Notes: generated from the letters alone by a model not told the origin. A stretch of 41,803 nt of DNA from Allorhizocola rhizosphaerae (GCF_003426775.1 NZ_QJUG01000056.1:1-41803), one strand, 5' to 3'. Counted from the stretch's first letter, positions 24,299 to 32,862 are shown. Numbers and translations: made by a program.

Positions 24299-24742
24299 GT
24301 GCTAAAGGGGTTCAAGGATTTCATCATGCGGGGCAATGTCGTCGATCTCGCGGTCGGCGTGACGATTGGTGCCGCTTTCACCGCGGTCGTGACTCAGTTC
24401 AGCAAGTCGTTCCTGGAGCCGTTGATCAAGGCGATCGGCGCGAACAGCACGACGCTTGCGGGCACGATTACCTTGCCAGGCAAGGATAATTACATCACCT
24501 GGGGCGAATTCGTCGGGACGCTGATCGGCTTCCTGATGACCGCCGCCGTGGTCTACTTCCTCGTGGTCCTGCCGATGAACAAGCTTGCCGAGCGCCGCAA
24601 GAAGGGCATGGAGCCGGAGTCGGCCGCACCCAACGAGGAGATCCTGCTGCTGCGCGAGATCCGGGACGCGCTGCTCGCCGAGCGGGCCGCCGCCGATAAG
24701 GCGCCTGCGCAGCGCGTGGCCGGGCAGACTGAGTCGAGGTAG
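24299..24742 (+). CDS. mscL: Large-conductance mechanosensitive channel MscL
   Basis: A 147-residue MscL that opens as a homopentamer on membrane tension to release solutes during hypo-osmotic shock. The N-terminus MLKGFKDFIMRGNVVDLAVG is the conserved S1 helix and start of TM1; TM1 continues VTIGAAFTAVVTQF. The periplasmic loop includes a GTITLPGKDNYITWG segment. TM2 is FVGTLIGFLMTAAVVYFLVV. The cytoplasmic C-terminal helix EEILLLREIRDALL is the usual bundle. Length is normal for the family, with a short Ala-rich tail. Start is GTG 24299, supported both by homology and by a -10 hexamer six bases upstream. Confidence 0.97.
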   Translation: MLKGFKDFIMRGNVVDLAVGVTIGAAFTAVVTQFSKSFLEPLIKAIGANSTTLAGTITLPGKDNYITWGEFVGTLIGFLMTAAVVYFLVVLPMNKLAERRKKGMEPESAAPNEEILLLREIRDALLAERAAADKAPAQRVAGQTESR

Positions 24743-24800
24743 TGCTAGCCATAGTGCCAGCTGTATGTCCTGCTGGATGGTTGTGGCACATACGCGCGCC

Positions 24801-24812
24801 TAGCGTTGAGCC
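24801..24812 (+). promoter_or_regulatory. Predicted leaderless promoter of kinase/regulator pair
   Basis: TAGCGT (24801-24806) precedes GTG 24813 by six bases. The short region after mscL also contains GTGCCA...TGGCAC half-sites (24753 and about 24784), a possible operator. Confidence 0.5.
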
Positions 24813-26063
24813 GTGACCAAACGAAGCTTCCTGCGCGGTCTGGGCCGCGACAGCGCCTATGTGCTGACCGGCCTGCCCCTGGCGATCGCCTCCTTTGCCG
24901 TGCTCGTGCCCGGCCTGGCGCTCGCCGTCGGCACGGCCGTGGCCGGCATCGGCGTGTGGGTCGGCGCCGGTGCGCTGCTGGCCGCCCGCGTGTTCGCCGA
25001 TCTGGAGCGGATCCGCCTGCCGCACGTGCTCGACCGGCCGCTGGTGCGCCCGGTCTACCGTCGATCCGAGCACCAGGGCAAGTGGCGGCGCGCGCTGACC
25101 GTGCTGGGTGACCTGCAGTCGTGGCTCGACCTCGTGCACGGTCTGCTCACCCTGATCGTGTCGGGCATCACGTTCGCGTTGGTGCTCGTGTGGTGGGCCA
25201 TGACCCTCGGCGGGCTGCTGAACTTCGCCTATGACTGGGCGCTGCCGCACGGCGCCAAGGACGGCGGCCTGCACGTGCTGATGGGCATGGCCGACACGAG
25301 GTCCAATCGCGTGCTGGTCATCACCGGCATCGGCGTCATCGCCGCGCTGACGCTTCCGCTCATCGTGCGTGGCTGCGCGCTGCTGCGGGCGTCGTTCGCC
25401 CGTTCGCTGCTCACCGGCGTGGCCGAGGTGCGCAACCGCATCGACACCCTCAAGGTGCAGAAGGCGGCCGCAGTCTCGGCCGAGGCGACCGCGCTGCGCC
25501 GGTTGGAGCGCGACATCCACGACGGCCCGCAGCAGCGGCTCGTCCGGCTGGCGATGGACATCAGCCGGGCCAAGCAGCAGGTCTCCCGCGACCCGCAGCT
25601 CGCGGTGTCCACATTGGACGAGGCGCTGACCCAGACCCGCGAGACGCTCGACGAGCTGCGCTCGCTCTCGCGGGGCATCGCCCCGCCCGTGCTCGCCGAC
25701 CGCGGGCTGCCCAGTGCGCTCGCCGCGCTGGCCGGGCGCAGCACCGTGCCGGTGGATCTCGCCATCGAGGAGACGCTGCCGCGCCTGGACCCGGCCGTCG
25801 AAAACGCGGCGTACTTCATCGTGGCCGAGGCTCTGGCCAACGTGGCCAAGCACAGCCGGGCGACCGTGGCGGAGGTGACCGTGGTGCGCGCGGCGGGCGT
25901 GCTCGGTGTGCTGATCCGCGACGACGGCGTGGGCGGCGCCCACGTCTCCAAGGGCCATGGCCTGGCCGGGCTGGCCGACCGGGTCCGCGCCACAGGCGGC
26001 GATCTGACGATCAACAGCCCCGACGGTGGGGGCACCGAAATAAGAGCGGAGCTCCCGACATGA
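24813..26063 (+). CDS. Sensor histidine kinase with N-terminal membrane sensor
   Basis: A 416-residue kinase. Residues 15-60 and 105-190 contain four long hydrophobic helices resembling the Sensor (PF13796-like) membrane domain common in actinobacterial kinases. The phospho-acceptor helix contains LERDIHDGPQQRL with His236. The GHKL domain follows: N-box AEALANVAKHS, RDDGVGGA, and G-box GHGLAGLADRV. Start GTG 24813 is supported by a TAGCGT hexamer six bases upstream. It is followed after 61 bp by its response regulator on the same strand; unlike the other two pairs here there is no coupling overlap, and the gap holds a REP-like GC-rich sequence. Confidence 0.93.
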   Translation: MTKRSFLRGLGRDSAYVLTGLPLAIASFAVLVPGLALAVGTAVAGIGVWVGAGALLAARVFADLERIRLPHVLDRPLVRPVYRRSEHQGKWRRALTVLGDLQSWLDLVHGLLTLIVSGITFALVLVWWAMTLGGLLNFAYDWALPHGAKDGGLHVLMGMADTRSNRVLVITGIGVIAALTLPLIVRGCALLRASFARSLLTGVAEVRNRIDTLKVQKAAAVSAEATALRRLERDIHDGPQQRLVRLAMDISRAKQQVSRDPQLAVSTLDEALTQTRETLDELRSLSRGIAPPVLADRGLPSALAALAGRSTVPVDLAIEETLPRLDPAVENAAYFIVAEALANVAKHSRATVAEVTVVRAAGVLGVLIRDDGVGGAHVSKGHGLAGLADRVRATGGDLTINSPDGGGTEIRAELPT

Positions 26064-26115
26064 GCGGGGGCTTGCCCGAGCGAATCGAGCGGCATGCGCC
26101 GCGGAGCGCAGCGGA
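26064..26115 (+). repeat. REP-like GC-rich intergenic element
   Basis: The kinase-regulator gap contains several short repeats and inverted matches built on GAGCG/GCGC (CGAGCGAATCGAGCG and GCCGCGGAGCGCAGCGGAGG). Such sequences recur between actinomycete genes. It ends in GGAGGG, which also serves as the Shine-Dalgarno site of the next gene. Copy number elsewhere cannot be judged from this window. Confidence 0.35.
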
Positions 26116-26124
26116 GGGACGCCA

Positions 26125-26787
26125 ATGAGTAACACGAATGGTGACATGCGAGTCGTGGTCGCGGACGATGCCGTGCTGCTGCGCGAGGGGCTGGTCCGCC
26201 TGCTGGGCGAGAACGGGTTCGAGGTCGTGGCCGCCGTGGGCGACGGTCCGTCGTTTGTGGACGCCGTGCTCGCCAACCGACCCGACGTGTCCATTGTGGA
26301 CGTGCGGATGCCGCCGAGCCACACCGACGAGGGCCTGCGGGCCGCGGTCGAGGCGCGGCGGCTGGTCAGCGGGACGCCCATCCTCGTGCTCTCGCAATAC
26401 GTGGAGGTGTCCTACGCCGACGATCTGCTGGCCGACCGGCGCGGCGGGGTGGGCTATCTGCTCAAGGACCGGGTGGCCGAGATCGGCGAGTTCGTCGACG
26501 CGGTGCGGCGGGTGGCGGCGGGCGGCACGGCGCTCGATCCCGAGGTGGTCGCGCAGCTGATGATCCGGCGCAGGCGCGACCCGCTGGCCACGCTCACCCC
26601 TCGCGAGCTGCAGGTTCTTCAGAGCATGGCCACGGGCATGTCCAACGCGGCGATCGCCCGCACCCTGGTAGTGACGGATGGGGCCGTCGAGAAGCACGTG
26701 AAGAACATCTTCACCAAGCTCGGCCTGCCACCGGACGACGACCAGCATCGTCGGGTCATGGCCGTATTGACCTATCTTTCCCGTTAG
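26125..26787 (+). CDS. LuxR-family response regulator
   Basis: A 220-residue regulator paired with the upstream kinase. Receiver: acidic pair D14/D15, phospho-acceptor D59 in VSIVDVRMPP, conserved Lys in YLLKDR. The extended PPSHTDEG loop and LVLSQYVE strand are typical of the subgroup paired with DGPQQRL kinases. Helix-turn-helix at about 150-205 (LTPRELQVLQ...NAAIARTLVVTDGAVEKHVKNIF). Start ATG 26125 has a strong GGAGGG Shine-Dalgarno site, unlike the leaderless genes around it. The downstream gene's -10 overlaps its last codons. Confidence 0.95.
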   Translation: MSNTNGDMRVVVADDAVLLREGLVRLLGENGFEVVAAVGDGPSFVDAVLANRPDVSIVDVRMPPSHTDEGLRAAVEARRLVSGTPILVLSQYVEVSYADDLLADRRGGVGYLLKDRVAEIGEFVDAVRRVAAGGTALDPEVVAQLMIRRRRDPLATLTPRELQVLQSMATGMSNAAIARTLVVTDGAVEKHVKNIFTKLGLPPDDDQHRRVMAVLTYLSR

Positions 26788-26796
26788 TCTGTCCCT
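26785..26796 (+). promoter_or_regulatory. Predicted leaderless promoter of NTF2-like gene
   Basis: TAGTCT (26785-26790) overlaps the stop codon of the response regulator and lies six bases before GTG 26797. Confidence 0.5.
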
Positions 26797-27168
26797 GTGG
26801 ACGAAGAAATCGGCGCGTTCTTCCTGAGATATGGCGATGCGCTGGGCCGGAACGATCTTCCGGCCATCGCCGCCTGCTACGCGACCCCGTCCCTGGTCGT
26901 GCACGAATCGGCCAACATCGCGGTGCCCGACGGCAAGTCAGTCGAGGCCGCGTTCGCGGGCGCTGCCGAGGTCTATTCGGCGAAGGGACTGATCGGCGCA
27001 CGGGCGCTCATCAACCGGGTGGATCGGTTGACCGATCGGCTAGCTTTCGTTGACGTGACGTGGGAGTACAAAGACCTCCAAGGCGGTGTGCAGCCCGGCG
27101 AAAGCTACCGCTACCTGGTCCGGGTTGGCACCAAGCCGGGGATCTGCGCGGTGATCCCCGTGGCGTGA
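26797..27168 (+). CDS. NTF2/SnoaL-like small protein
   Basis: A 123-residue protein with the helix-helix-strand opening of the NTF2/SnoaL-like cone fold (FFLRYGDALGRNDLPAIAACYATPSLVVHE), followed by a strand-rich second half (RLTDRLAFVDVTWEYKD...YRYLVRVG...ICAVIPV). These proteins are small hydrolases, isomerases or ligand binders; catalytic residues cannot be assigned here. No signal peptide. Start GTG 26797 lies nine bases after the upstream stop, with its own predicted -10 and no Shine-Dalgarno site. Followed by the L,D-transpeptidase gene, 29 bp away. Confidence 0.7.
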   Translation: MDEEIGAFFLRYGDALGRNDLPAIAACYATPSLVVHESANIAVPDGKSVEAAFAGAAEVYSAKGLIGARALINRVDRLTDRLAFVDVTWEYKDLQGGVQPGESYRYLVRVGTKPGICAVIPVA

Positions 27169-27197
27169 GGGGACCAAAAATTTACGCGGCGTCGGGC

Positions 27198-28394
27198 ATG
27201 ATGGCCTCCGTGCGGACCCGTCCCCTCGTCGTACTCGTGGCTGCCCTCATGCTGGCTGCCTGCACCAAGACCCCGACGCTGCAGCAACCCAACCAGGTCG
27301 CGCAGACCTCGCCCGCCCCGCCTCCGGCCCCGCCCGCGACGGTCGCGCTGACCCCGGACAAGGGCGCCGCGGGCGTCCCCGCGAGCACGGAGATCGGGGT
27401 GAAGGTCACCGATGGCACGGTCGAGTCGGTCACGCTCACCGACGACGCGGGCAACGCATTGACGGGCTTCTTCCGAGAAGACAAGTCTCATTGGGTACCA
27501 GATCAGGCTCTCAAATATTCCACCCACTACACCGCGACGGTGACGGCGGCCTCGGCCGACGGGAAGAAGACGACGCAGACGACCGACTTCACCACCATGG
27601 CCAAGCCGGGCAAGCGCCTCGGCACGGGCCTGTACCTATTCGCCGACAAGACTTACGGCGTCGCCATGCCGGTCGTCGTGGAGTTCGAGAGCAGCGTGCC
27701 CGAGTCGGCCCGCGCCACCATCCAATCGCGACTGTTCGTCAAGACCACCCCGCATCAGCCGGGCGCGTGGAGCTGGACCGGTTCGAAGCAGGTGATGTAC
27801 CGCGCCAAGGAGTATTGGCAGCCGGGCACGAAGATCGAGGTGCGGGTGGCGCTGGAGGGGCACCCGATCGGCGACGGCCGCCACGGCGACATGGACCGCC
27901 GCGGCGTCGGCAACATCTCCAAGGACCGCATCGAGCTGATCGTCGAGAACGAGACCAAGCACATGACGGTGAAGAAGAACGGCGAGACCATCAAGTCGAT
28001 CCCGGTGAGCCTCGGCCGCGATTCCATGCCGTCCTCATCCGGGACGACCGTGATCATGGACAAGCTCGCGCATACCGTCTTTGACACGATGGACGATCCG
28101 AACCCCAACAACAGATATCGGGTCGACATCGACTACGCGCAGCGGCTGACCTGGGGTGGCGAGTTCATCCACGCGGCGCCGTGGTCGGTGAAGGATCAGG
28201 GGGTGCGCAACGTGTCGCACGGCTGCATAAACGTGTCGATGGAAAACGCCCGCTTTCTGTTCGAGCTGACGCGCATCGGCGATCCCGTGACGGTCCGTGG
28301 CACGGGCCGCCCGCTCGCCCCGGGCAACGGCTTCACCGCGTGGGACAAAGACTGGGATGACTGGGTGAAGGGTAGCGCGCTGCCCGTGGCATGA
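27198..28394 (+). CDS. Lipoprotein L,D-transpeptidase with Ig-like domains (LdtMt-type)
   Basis: A 398-residue exported enzyme that makes 3-3 cross-links in peptidoglycan. The N-terminus is a lipoprotein signal, with hydrophobic VVLVAALML and lipobox LAAC (Cys about residue 18). Two Ig-like domains (about 50-245) precede a YkuD catalytic domain (about 255-385) with the signature SHGCINVS; His341 and Cys343 (codon 28224-28226) are the active-site pair. This is the architecture of mycobacterial LdtMt2. Start is ambiguous among ATG 27198, ATG 27201 and GTG 27210; all give a working signal peptide, and GTG 27210 has a weak CATGAT hexamer seven bases upstream. A short rare-codon patch lies near 27490-27525. 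The partial penicillin-binding protein at the left end is the only other cell-wall synthase in the window. Confidence 0.94.
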   Translation: MMASVRTRPLVVLVAALMLAACTKTPTLQQPNQVAQTSPAPPPAPPATVALTPDKGAAGVPASTEIGVKVTDGTVESVTLTDDAGNALTGFFREDKSHWVPDQALKYSTHYTATVTAASADGKKTTQTTDFTTMAKPGKRLGTGLYLFADKTYGVAMPVVVEFESSVPESARATIQSRLFVKTTPHQPGAWSWTGSKQVMYRAKEYWQPGTKIEVRVALEGHPIGDGRHGDMDRRGVGNISKDRIELIVENETKHMTVKKNGETIKSIPVSLGRDSMPSSSGTTVIMDKLAHTVFDTMDDPNPNNRYRVDIDYAQRLTWGGEFIHAAPWSVKDQGVRNVSHGCINVSMENARFLFELTRIGDPVTVRGTGRPLAPGNGFTAWDKDWDDWVKGSALPVA

Positions 28395-28429
28395 CCCAGC
28401 CTAATCGTTAGGAAGGTTTCCTAATCGGT

Positions 28430-28916
28430 TTGGAGAGTCCATCCGCGGGGACGCCTGGGCGACTACCAGTGGCCCGTCCCGGGCCGAGCTGTCGGTCGAC
28501 GGTGTCGGCGACACCTGGTGCGAGCCGCTCAACGGCAACTTCGGGCGACGTGGAACTTCAGCTCGGACACGGTCGACCCGAACTCGGTGCTTCGGCTTCC
28601 ACTGTGGACGGTGAACTGCAAGCCCACGCTCAACGCGCAACACCTGGCGCCGAAGAACACCTCGTTCCGGATCCCGCTCACCGCCGCGGCGCAACGGGAT
28701 TCGCCGTCGAGTGGGCTGCGCGCGGTCACCGTCCACTGGTCCATTGACGACGGTGCGACCTGGACGCCGGCGACGGTGACCACGGTGGGCGGCAACCGCT
28801 TCGTGACGATCCCGCACCCGAACACCACCGGGTTCGTCTCGTTGCGCGCCTATGCGGACGACTGGGCCAACAACAGCGTCAACCAGACCATCATCCGGGC
28901 CTACCGCATCGGCTGA
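28430..28916 (+). pseudogene. Frameshifted C-terminal remnant of a secreted subtilisin-like protease
   Basis: Two overlapping frames together read like the C-terminal beta-sandwich of an actinomycete S8 peptidase. The first frame (about 28440-28550) gives GDAWATTSGPSRAELSVDG and on to NGNFG; the second (about 28545-28916) gives ATWNFSSDTVDPNSV, then VTVHWSIDDGATWTPA and VSLRAYADDWANNSVNQTII before the stop. A frameshift lies near 28545. No protease catalytic domain, signal peptide or start site remains upstream, where only 35 bp separate it from the L,D-transpeptidase gene. The family call is from pattern recall and is moderate. Confidence 0.6.
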
Positions 28917-28957
28917 TGACATCGCGGGGGTCTGCGGTCAGCAGGAGACCCCGCGGT

Positions 28958-29068
28958 GAGCGCCGAGCCGATGCGCTCAATCTCCACCATCGCCGGCACC
29001 GCCGCCAGCAGTTCGGCCGTGGCCGCCTCCGCCATGCCCGGCCATGCCGGGTCGTCATCCGCGATCAC
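28958..29068 (-). pseudogene. N-terminal fragment of a GrpB/UPF0157-family protein
   Basis: Starting at GTG 29068 on the minus strand the frame reads VIADDDPAWPGMAEAATAEL and continues to VEIERIGSAL. This matches the GrpB-family N-terminus, where a (Y/D)DPAWP motif is followed about 25-30 residues later by IEHIGSTSVPGL. Similarity stops after IGSAL and the frame ends at 28901 after 55 codons, inside the protease remnant. Most of the domain, including its conserved histidines, is missing, so this is a truncated relic abutting the 3' end of the AlkZ-like gene. Confidence 0.65.
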
Positions 29069-29072
29069 GGTT

Positions 29073-30158
29073 TCATTTCAGCGCGAGGGTTGGGCTGAGC
29101 CCGAGGAAGCGGGCGTAGCGCTCCACCGCAGCCGGAATCATCTCCCGCTCCTCCCGGCTCAGCGGGCGAATCGCTTGCACCTCAACGGAAATGCTGTCGC
29201 GCTTGAGCGTGCGCTTCCACAGCCCCGCCAGCCGGCCGTCGATGATGAGGTTGGAGGCGATACCGTGGCCCACCGCGGCGAGGGCATGGGAACCGATCAC
29301 TGCGCTGCGGTCGGCGTATGCCACCGTGTACTCGTCGAAGGGTGGCAGCAGGAAGACCGGTGGCGCCTTGCGCCCGCGGCCGCCGAGTCCCGGGCTCAGC
29401 CAGTATTCCGCACCGTCGTCGCCGGTCTCGCGGTCGAACTCGCCCTTCACCGCCTCGGCCGCGCGCCTGGCCTCGGTCAGCGTCACGCCGGTCCACCCCG
29501 CGAAGTCCTTGATGGTGGCCGGGCCGTGGCTGCGGAAGTAGCGCCGGGCCATCTCGGCCAGGGCCTCCTCGCCGGACAGGTCCACACCGCCGGGCATCCA
29601 CTCGTCCATGAGCGCGAAGGTCTGCTGCTTGCCCCGGCGCGGTGTCACGCAGATCAGGCCGTGCCGTGCCCAGTGCACCAGCAGGTGCATGCCGCGCTGC
29701 TGGCCGTTGTGCCCGTCGGTGGGGATGCCCTCGGCGTTGAGCGCCTCGTAGACCTCGGCCCGGGTGCACTGCCTGCCCGCGAGCGTCTCGGCCATGACGT
29801 CGCCCGCGCGCTTGATGGTCTCCGGCGACAGGCCTGCCACGCGATAGTTCCGCGCGGCCTTGGCGTCGATGCGCGGTGCGAGCAGGCGCACCATCCATCG
29901 CGCGTCCTCAGCGGGCATGAGGTGGATGGTGCCGCGCATCGGCCAGCTGCGGATGAGCGTCTTGTCGGCGATAGCCCGCTCGACGTCGGCCTCCGTGACG
30001 GTCTTGGCCATGCGCTGCCCCACCGCCCACAGCGACGCGGGCAGGTCCTGCGACTGGATCGCGCCGAACCAGCGCACCACATCGGCGGGCGTCTTGCCTT
30101 CCGGAGGCGAAAGGCGCTGGCTCCGCAGGCGCAGCCGCGTGATGTCCAATGCCGTCAT
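29073..30158 (-). CDS. AlkZ-like winged-helix DNA-binding protein (HTH_42)
   Basis: A 361-residue protein of the HTH_42/AlkZ superfamily, whose characterised members are DNA glycosylases acting on bulky or cross-linked adducts. Tandem winged helices make up the protein. The N-terminal signature AIQSQDLPASLWAVGQR contains the Gln-x-Gln/Asp-type motif that is catalytic in AlkZ and AlkX. Other landmarks are SWPMRGTIHLMPAEDARWM, LVHWARHGLICVTPRRG and the C-terminal LLPPFDEYTVAYADR and IIDGRLAGLWKR. Start ATG 30158 has TAGTCT exactly six bases upstream, so the mRNA is probably leaderless. Together with ku it is one of two DNA-repair-type genes in the window, but they are not linked. Substrate specificity cannot be deduced. 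Confidence 0.88.
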   Translation of the reverse strand: MTALDITRLRLRSQRLSPPEGKTPADVVRWFGAIQSQDLPASLWAVGQRMAKTVTEADVERAIADKTLIRSWPMRGTIHLMPAEDARWMVRLLAPRIDAKAARNYRVAGLSPETIKRAGDVMAETLAGRQCTRAEVYEALNAEGIPTDGHNGQQRGMHLLVHWARHGLICVTPRRGKQQTFALMDEWMPGGVDLSGEEALAEMARRYFRSHGPATIKDFAGWTGVTLTEARRAAEAVKGEFDRETGDDGAEYWLSPGLGGRGRKAPPVFLLPPFDEYTVAYADRSAVIGSHALAAVGHGIASNLIIDGRLAGLWKRTLKRDSISVEVQAIRPLSREEREMIPAAVERYARFLGLSPTLALK

Positions 30159-30170
30159 AGCCCAAGACTA
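30159..30170 (-). promoter_or_regulatory. Predicted leaderless promoter of AlkZ-like gene
   Basis: On the minus strand TAGTCT (30170-30165) precedes ATG 30158 by six bases. Confidence 0.5.
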
Positions 30171-30252
30171 AGGGGCTTGCGGCGTGGTCTCGTTCGGGGG
30201 AGCATCGGCGGCGGATCTACCCCGTTCGTCATTCACGCGTGAAGATATAGCA

Positions 30253-30882
30253 ATGCCTTATGCCGTCCAGATTGCCACGAGTGCCTCCGAAGACCGCCTG
30301 GAAAAGCTGATGGAGGAACGGCTCAAGCCCAACGCCGACAAGGCGGCGGTAGACGCCCGCATTTGGGACCTCTTCGGCGAGACCTGGGCGGTGATGTTCA
30401 CCGATCTATCCGGGTTTTCCCGTGGGGTGGCGGAGTTCGGGATCGTCCACTTTCTCCAGATGATCTATGAGTCACAGCGGCTGCTCGTTCCCCGGATCGA
30501 CCGCCACGATGGCATTCTGCTGAAGATGGAGGGCGACTCCATGATGGTCATTTTCCGCCGTCCGTCGCGCGCTATCGAGTGTGCGATCGACATGCAACGC
30601 ATCGCGCAGCGCTACAACGAGGGCAAGTCCGACACCGAGCAGATCCTGCTGTGCATCGGGCTCGGCTACGGGAAGATGCTTCGCATCGGGGACCGGGACG
30701 TGTTCGGGCCGGAGGTCAACGCCGCCAGCAAGTTGGGCGAGGACGCCGCCAAGGCCTGGGACATCCTGATCACCGACGCGGTACGGCAGGAGGTCGGCTC
30801 CATGCCGGGCGTGGAGTTCGAGTCGATCGACTTCGTCCCGCCCGGCGCCACGGGAGCCTCCCGGGTGTCATACGGCCTGTGA
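30253..30882 (+). CDS. Class III adenylate/guanylate cyclase domain protein
   Basis: A 209-residue soluble cyclase catalytic domain with a short N-terminal extension. Metal-binding aspartates are D51 in FTDLSGF and D95 in KMEGDSMMVIF; Lys91 is the usual substrate-specifying lysine position. The VNAASKLGED segment has Asn156 but Lys160 where most class III cyclases have the transition-state arginine (Asn-x3-Arg), so activity may be low or altered; this Lys form may be typical of a subfamily. No membrane, HAMP or sensor domain. Start chosen at ATG 30253, where homology begins; the frame is open 23 codons upstream. Its 3' end overlaps the convergent CASTOR-like channel gene by 15 bp, a link that invites a nucleotide-gated channel hypothesis. 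Confidence 0.87.
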   Translation: MPYAVQIATSASEDRLEKLMEERLKPNADKAAVDARIWDLFGETWAVMFTDLSGFSRGVAEFGIVHFLQMIYESQRLLVPRIDRHDGILLKMEGDSMMVIFRRPSRAIECAIDMQRIAQRYNEGKSDTEQILLCIGLGYGKMLRIGDRDVFGPEVNAASKLGEDAAKAWDILITDAVRQEVGSMPGVEFESIDFVPPGATGASRVSYGL

Positions 30883-32745
30883 CCGTCCCACGCGGTCGGC
30901 GGTCAGGATGACGACCTGATCGCCTTCGCCGAGCACGACCTCGGTCGCCAGTGGCGGGTTGAGGACCACACCGAAGCCCGCCACCGAGGACGTGCCCCGA
31001 GTGTGCCGATAACCGATGGCGATGTGGCCCTGCCGCCGTGCCGACTCCGCGATCGTGGCGAAATTGACGGTCGCGCCGGGCTGCACCAGATCGGCGGCGC
31101 GGCGCAGGCACACCCTGGCATTGTTGCTGCCGAGCAGTTGAGTGAACACGTCACTGATCGCCGACTGCTCTGACAGCTGAGCCATCAGCAGGCTGATGAG
31201 GTGATCGCTGACGATGAAGTCGTCGACCCGGGTGGCCTGGATGAGCTTGCGGTCCCGGTCGTCGCGCACCTCGCTGACCACCGTGCACTGCTGCCGCCGG
31301 GTGCCGAGCATGGCACGCAGATGCAGCAGCGTGCTGATGACCTGCGCATCGGCGGCGAGCGCCGGGCCGTCCGCCGCCAGGACGATGATTTGGTGATAGG
31401 AGTCCACACCAAGATCTGCCAGCGTGGACCTGTCGCTCGACCGTCCACTGTGGATGGTGACGTGCGCGTTGCCCATGAGCTGTGCACCGGGTTCGCCGCC
31501 AACGACGGTGATGGTCGAGCCGGGGGCGGCGTTCTCGGTGAGATCGGCCAGGATGCGAGGACCGCGCCGGTTCCAGCCGAGCACGAGGTGCCGGACCGGT
31601 TGCGCGGCAACCGCGTCGCCCGCGACGATCGCCGACGAGATGACCGGCACGCCGCCCGGCGGGACCAGTTTCAGCGGGCCATAGTCCTCGGCGAGGACGA
31701 CAAGCTGGTCATCCTCGGCCAGGGTGGTGTGGTGCTCCGGGTTGAGGACGGTGCCGCCCGCCCGGACCAGTCCTATGGGGACGGCTGCGGCGAACGCCGT
31801 CAATGCGGCGCCGAAGGTGCTTCCGGCCAGTGTGGGCTGCCGGGTGAGCCGCACCTCCGCGCCGGCGAAGTCGAACAGATCGGTCAGGATGGCGGAGACC
31901 CCGGGCTGCCGCGCCGCATGAGTGATCAACCGCGCGATGAGGTCGTCGGCGTCGAGGATCGTGGCCTGCCGACCGCCCGCCAGCCGCGCCACCTCCATGT
32001 TGCCGGTGCTGCTCATCGCGGCCACCACGGGCGTGGTGACGTCGGGCTGGGTGCTCAACGCGAGCAGGGTCTTGATGGTGGTGGTGTCCGGGTCGGTGTC
32101 GCCGGGGCTCTGCGGGTTGAGCAGAATGACCGACCGAGCCTGTGCCAGGTTCATCAACAGCAGATCATCTTCGTCCATGGGAATGCCGTGCCGGCAGACG
32201 ACCCTGACATGCTTGCGTTGCCTGACGCGCTGCTGGATCGCGGCGTTCATCATGGCGAGGTCTTCGTTGGCCAGCACGGCGACGACGAGCTTGCGGCGAC
32301 CGGCCTGCGCGGTGGCCAGTTCGTCGATGATGGTGAAGATCTGCTCAGACCAGCCGAGGATGACCACGTGACCGGACTCCATCACCCGGGAGCCAACGGC
32401 GCGCAACGCGATCAGCTTGCCGATCAACCCGGAGACCAGCACGGTGGTGACGGCCGCCCCGAAGAACACCGCCGCCGCGCCCAGGAGCAGTTGCAGCATC
32501 AGCTGCCACGGCTGGCTCGGATGCGGCAGGGCCAAGCGGAACTCTTTGCCCAACGTGTCCCAGAAGGTGGCCACGACATCTCTGCGCTCACCGTTGGCAT
32601 CCAGTGGTGTCAGCACCAGGATCATGGGGGTCAGCAGCGTCGCCACCACGAGCGCGATCAAGATGAGCAGCATGATGTTCGTCCACGTGCCGCGGGCGAG
32701 CGTGCTGTCGAACCAGTACCGGCACCGGAGCCATAAACGAGACAT
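30868..32745 (-). CDS. CASTOR/POLLUX-like ion channel with RCK-type domains
   Basis: A 625-residue membrane protein related to the CASTOR/POLLUX cation channels known from plant nuclear envelopes and to bacterial relatives. There are two N-terminal hydrophobic helices (about residues 25-48 and 82-110) with a loop between them that would contain the pore region. Two long Rossmann-type RCK halves follow: VVILGWSEQIFTIIDEL (about 128-145) and LVLGWNRRGPRILADL (about 385-400), each the nucleotide-binding strand-turn-helix. The last 150 residues are another RCK/TrkA_C-like portion. ATG 32745 is the start, with GGTGAT upstream; TTG 32757 would add four residues. Ion selectivity and ligand cannot be assigned. 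Its end overlaps the nucleotide cyclase gene. Confidence 0.88.
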   Translation of the reverse strand: MSRLWLRCRYWFDSTLARGTWTNIMLLILIALVVATLLTPMILVLTPLDANGERRDVVATFWDTLGKEFRLALPHPSQPWQLMLQLLLGAAAVFFGAAVTTVLVSGLIGKLIALRAVGSRVMESGHVVILGWSEQIFTIIDELATAQAGRRKLVVAVLANEDLAMMNAAIQQRVRQRKHVRVVCRHGIPMDEDDLLLMNLAQARSVILLNPQSPGDTDPDTTTIKTLLALSTQPDVTTPVVAAMSSTGNMEVARLAGGRQATILDADDLIARLITHAARQPGVSAILTDLFDFAGAEVRLTRQPTLAGSTFGAALTAFAAAVPIGLVRAGGTVLNPEHHTTLAEDDQLVVLAEDYGPLKLVPPGGVPVISSAIVAGDAVAAQPVRHLVLGWNRRGPRILADLTENAAPGSTITVVGGEPGAQLMGNAHVTIHSGRSSDRSTLADLGVDSYHQIIVLAADGPALAADAQVISTLLHLRAMLGTRRQQCTVVSEVRDDRDRKLIQATRVDDFIVSDHLISLLMAQLSEQSAISDVFTQLLGSNNARVCLRRAADLVQPGATVNFATIAESARRQGHIAIGYRHTRGTSSVAGFGVVLNPPLATEVVLGEGDQVVILTADRVGRSQAV

Positions 32746-32862
32746 CAGATCACCCAAATGTGTATCGGCCGCAAAGGGTGCTCAGTTTATCGGCAGATGC
32801 CTATTCGAGCCGCCTCAAGCGGCCCGGACAACCGGATCGGGTGATCGCCTGCCCCAAGCCGA

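Noticed and set aside
28956-30242. Long plus-strand open frame across the AlkZ-like gene
   Set aside because: It is the complement of a clear minus-strand family member; its product is His/Arg/Gly-rich without domain features.
31201-32736. Long plus-strand open frame opposite the CASTOR-like gene
   Set aside because: No domain pattern, and low-complexity Gly/Asp/His/Gln composition typical of antisense shadows.
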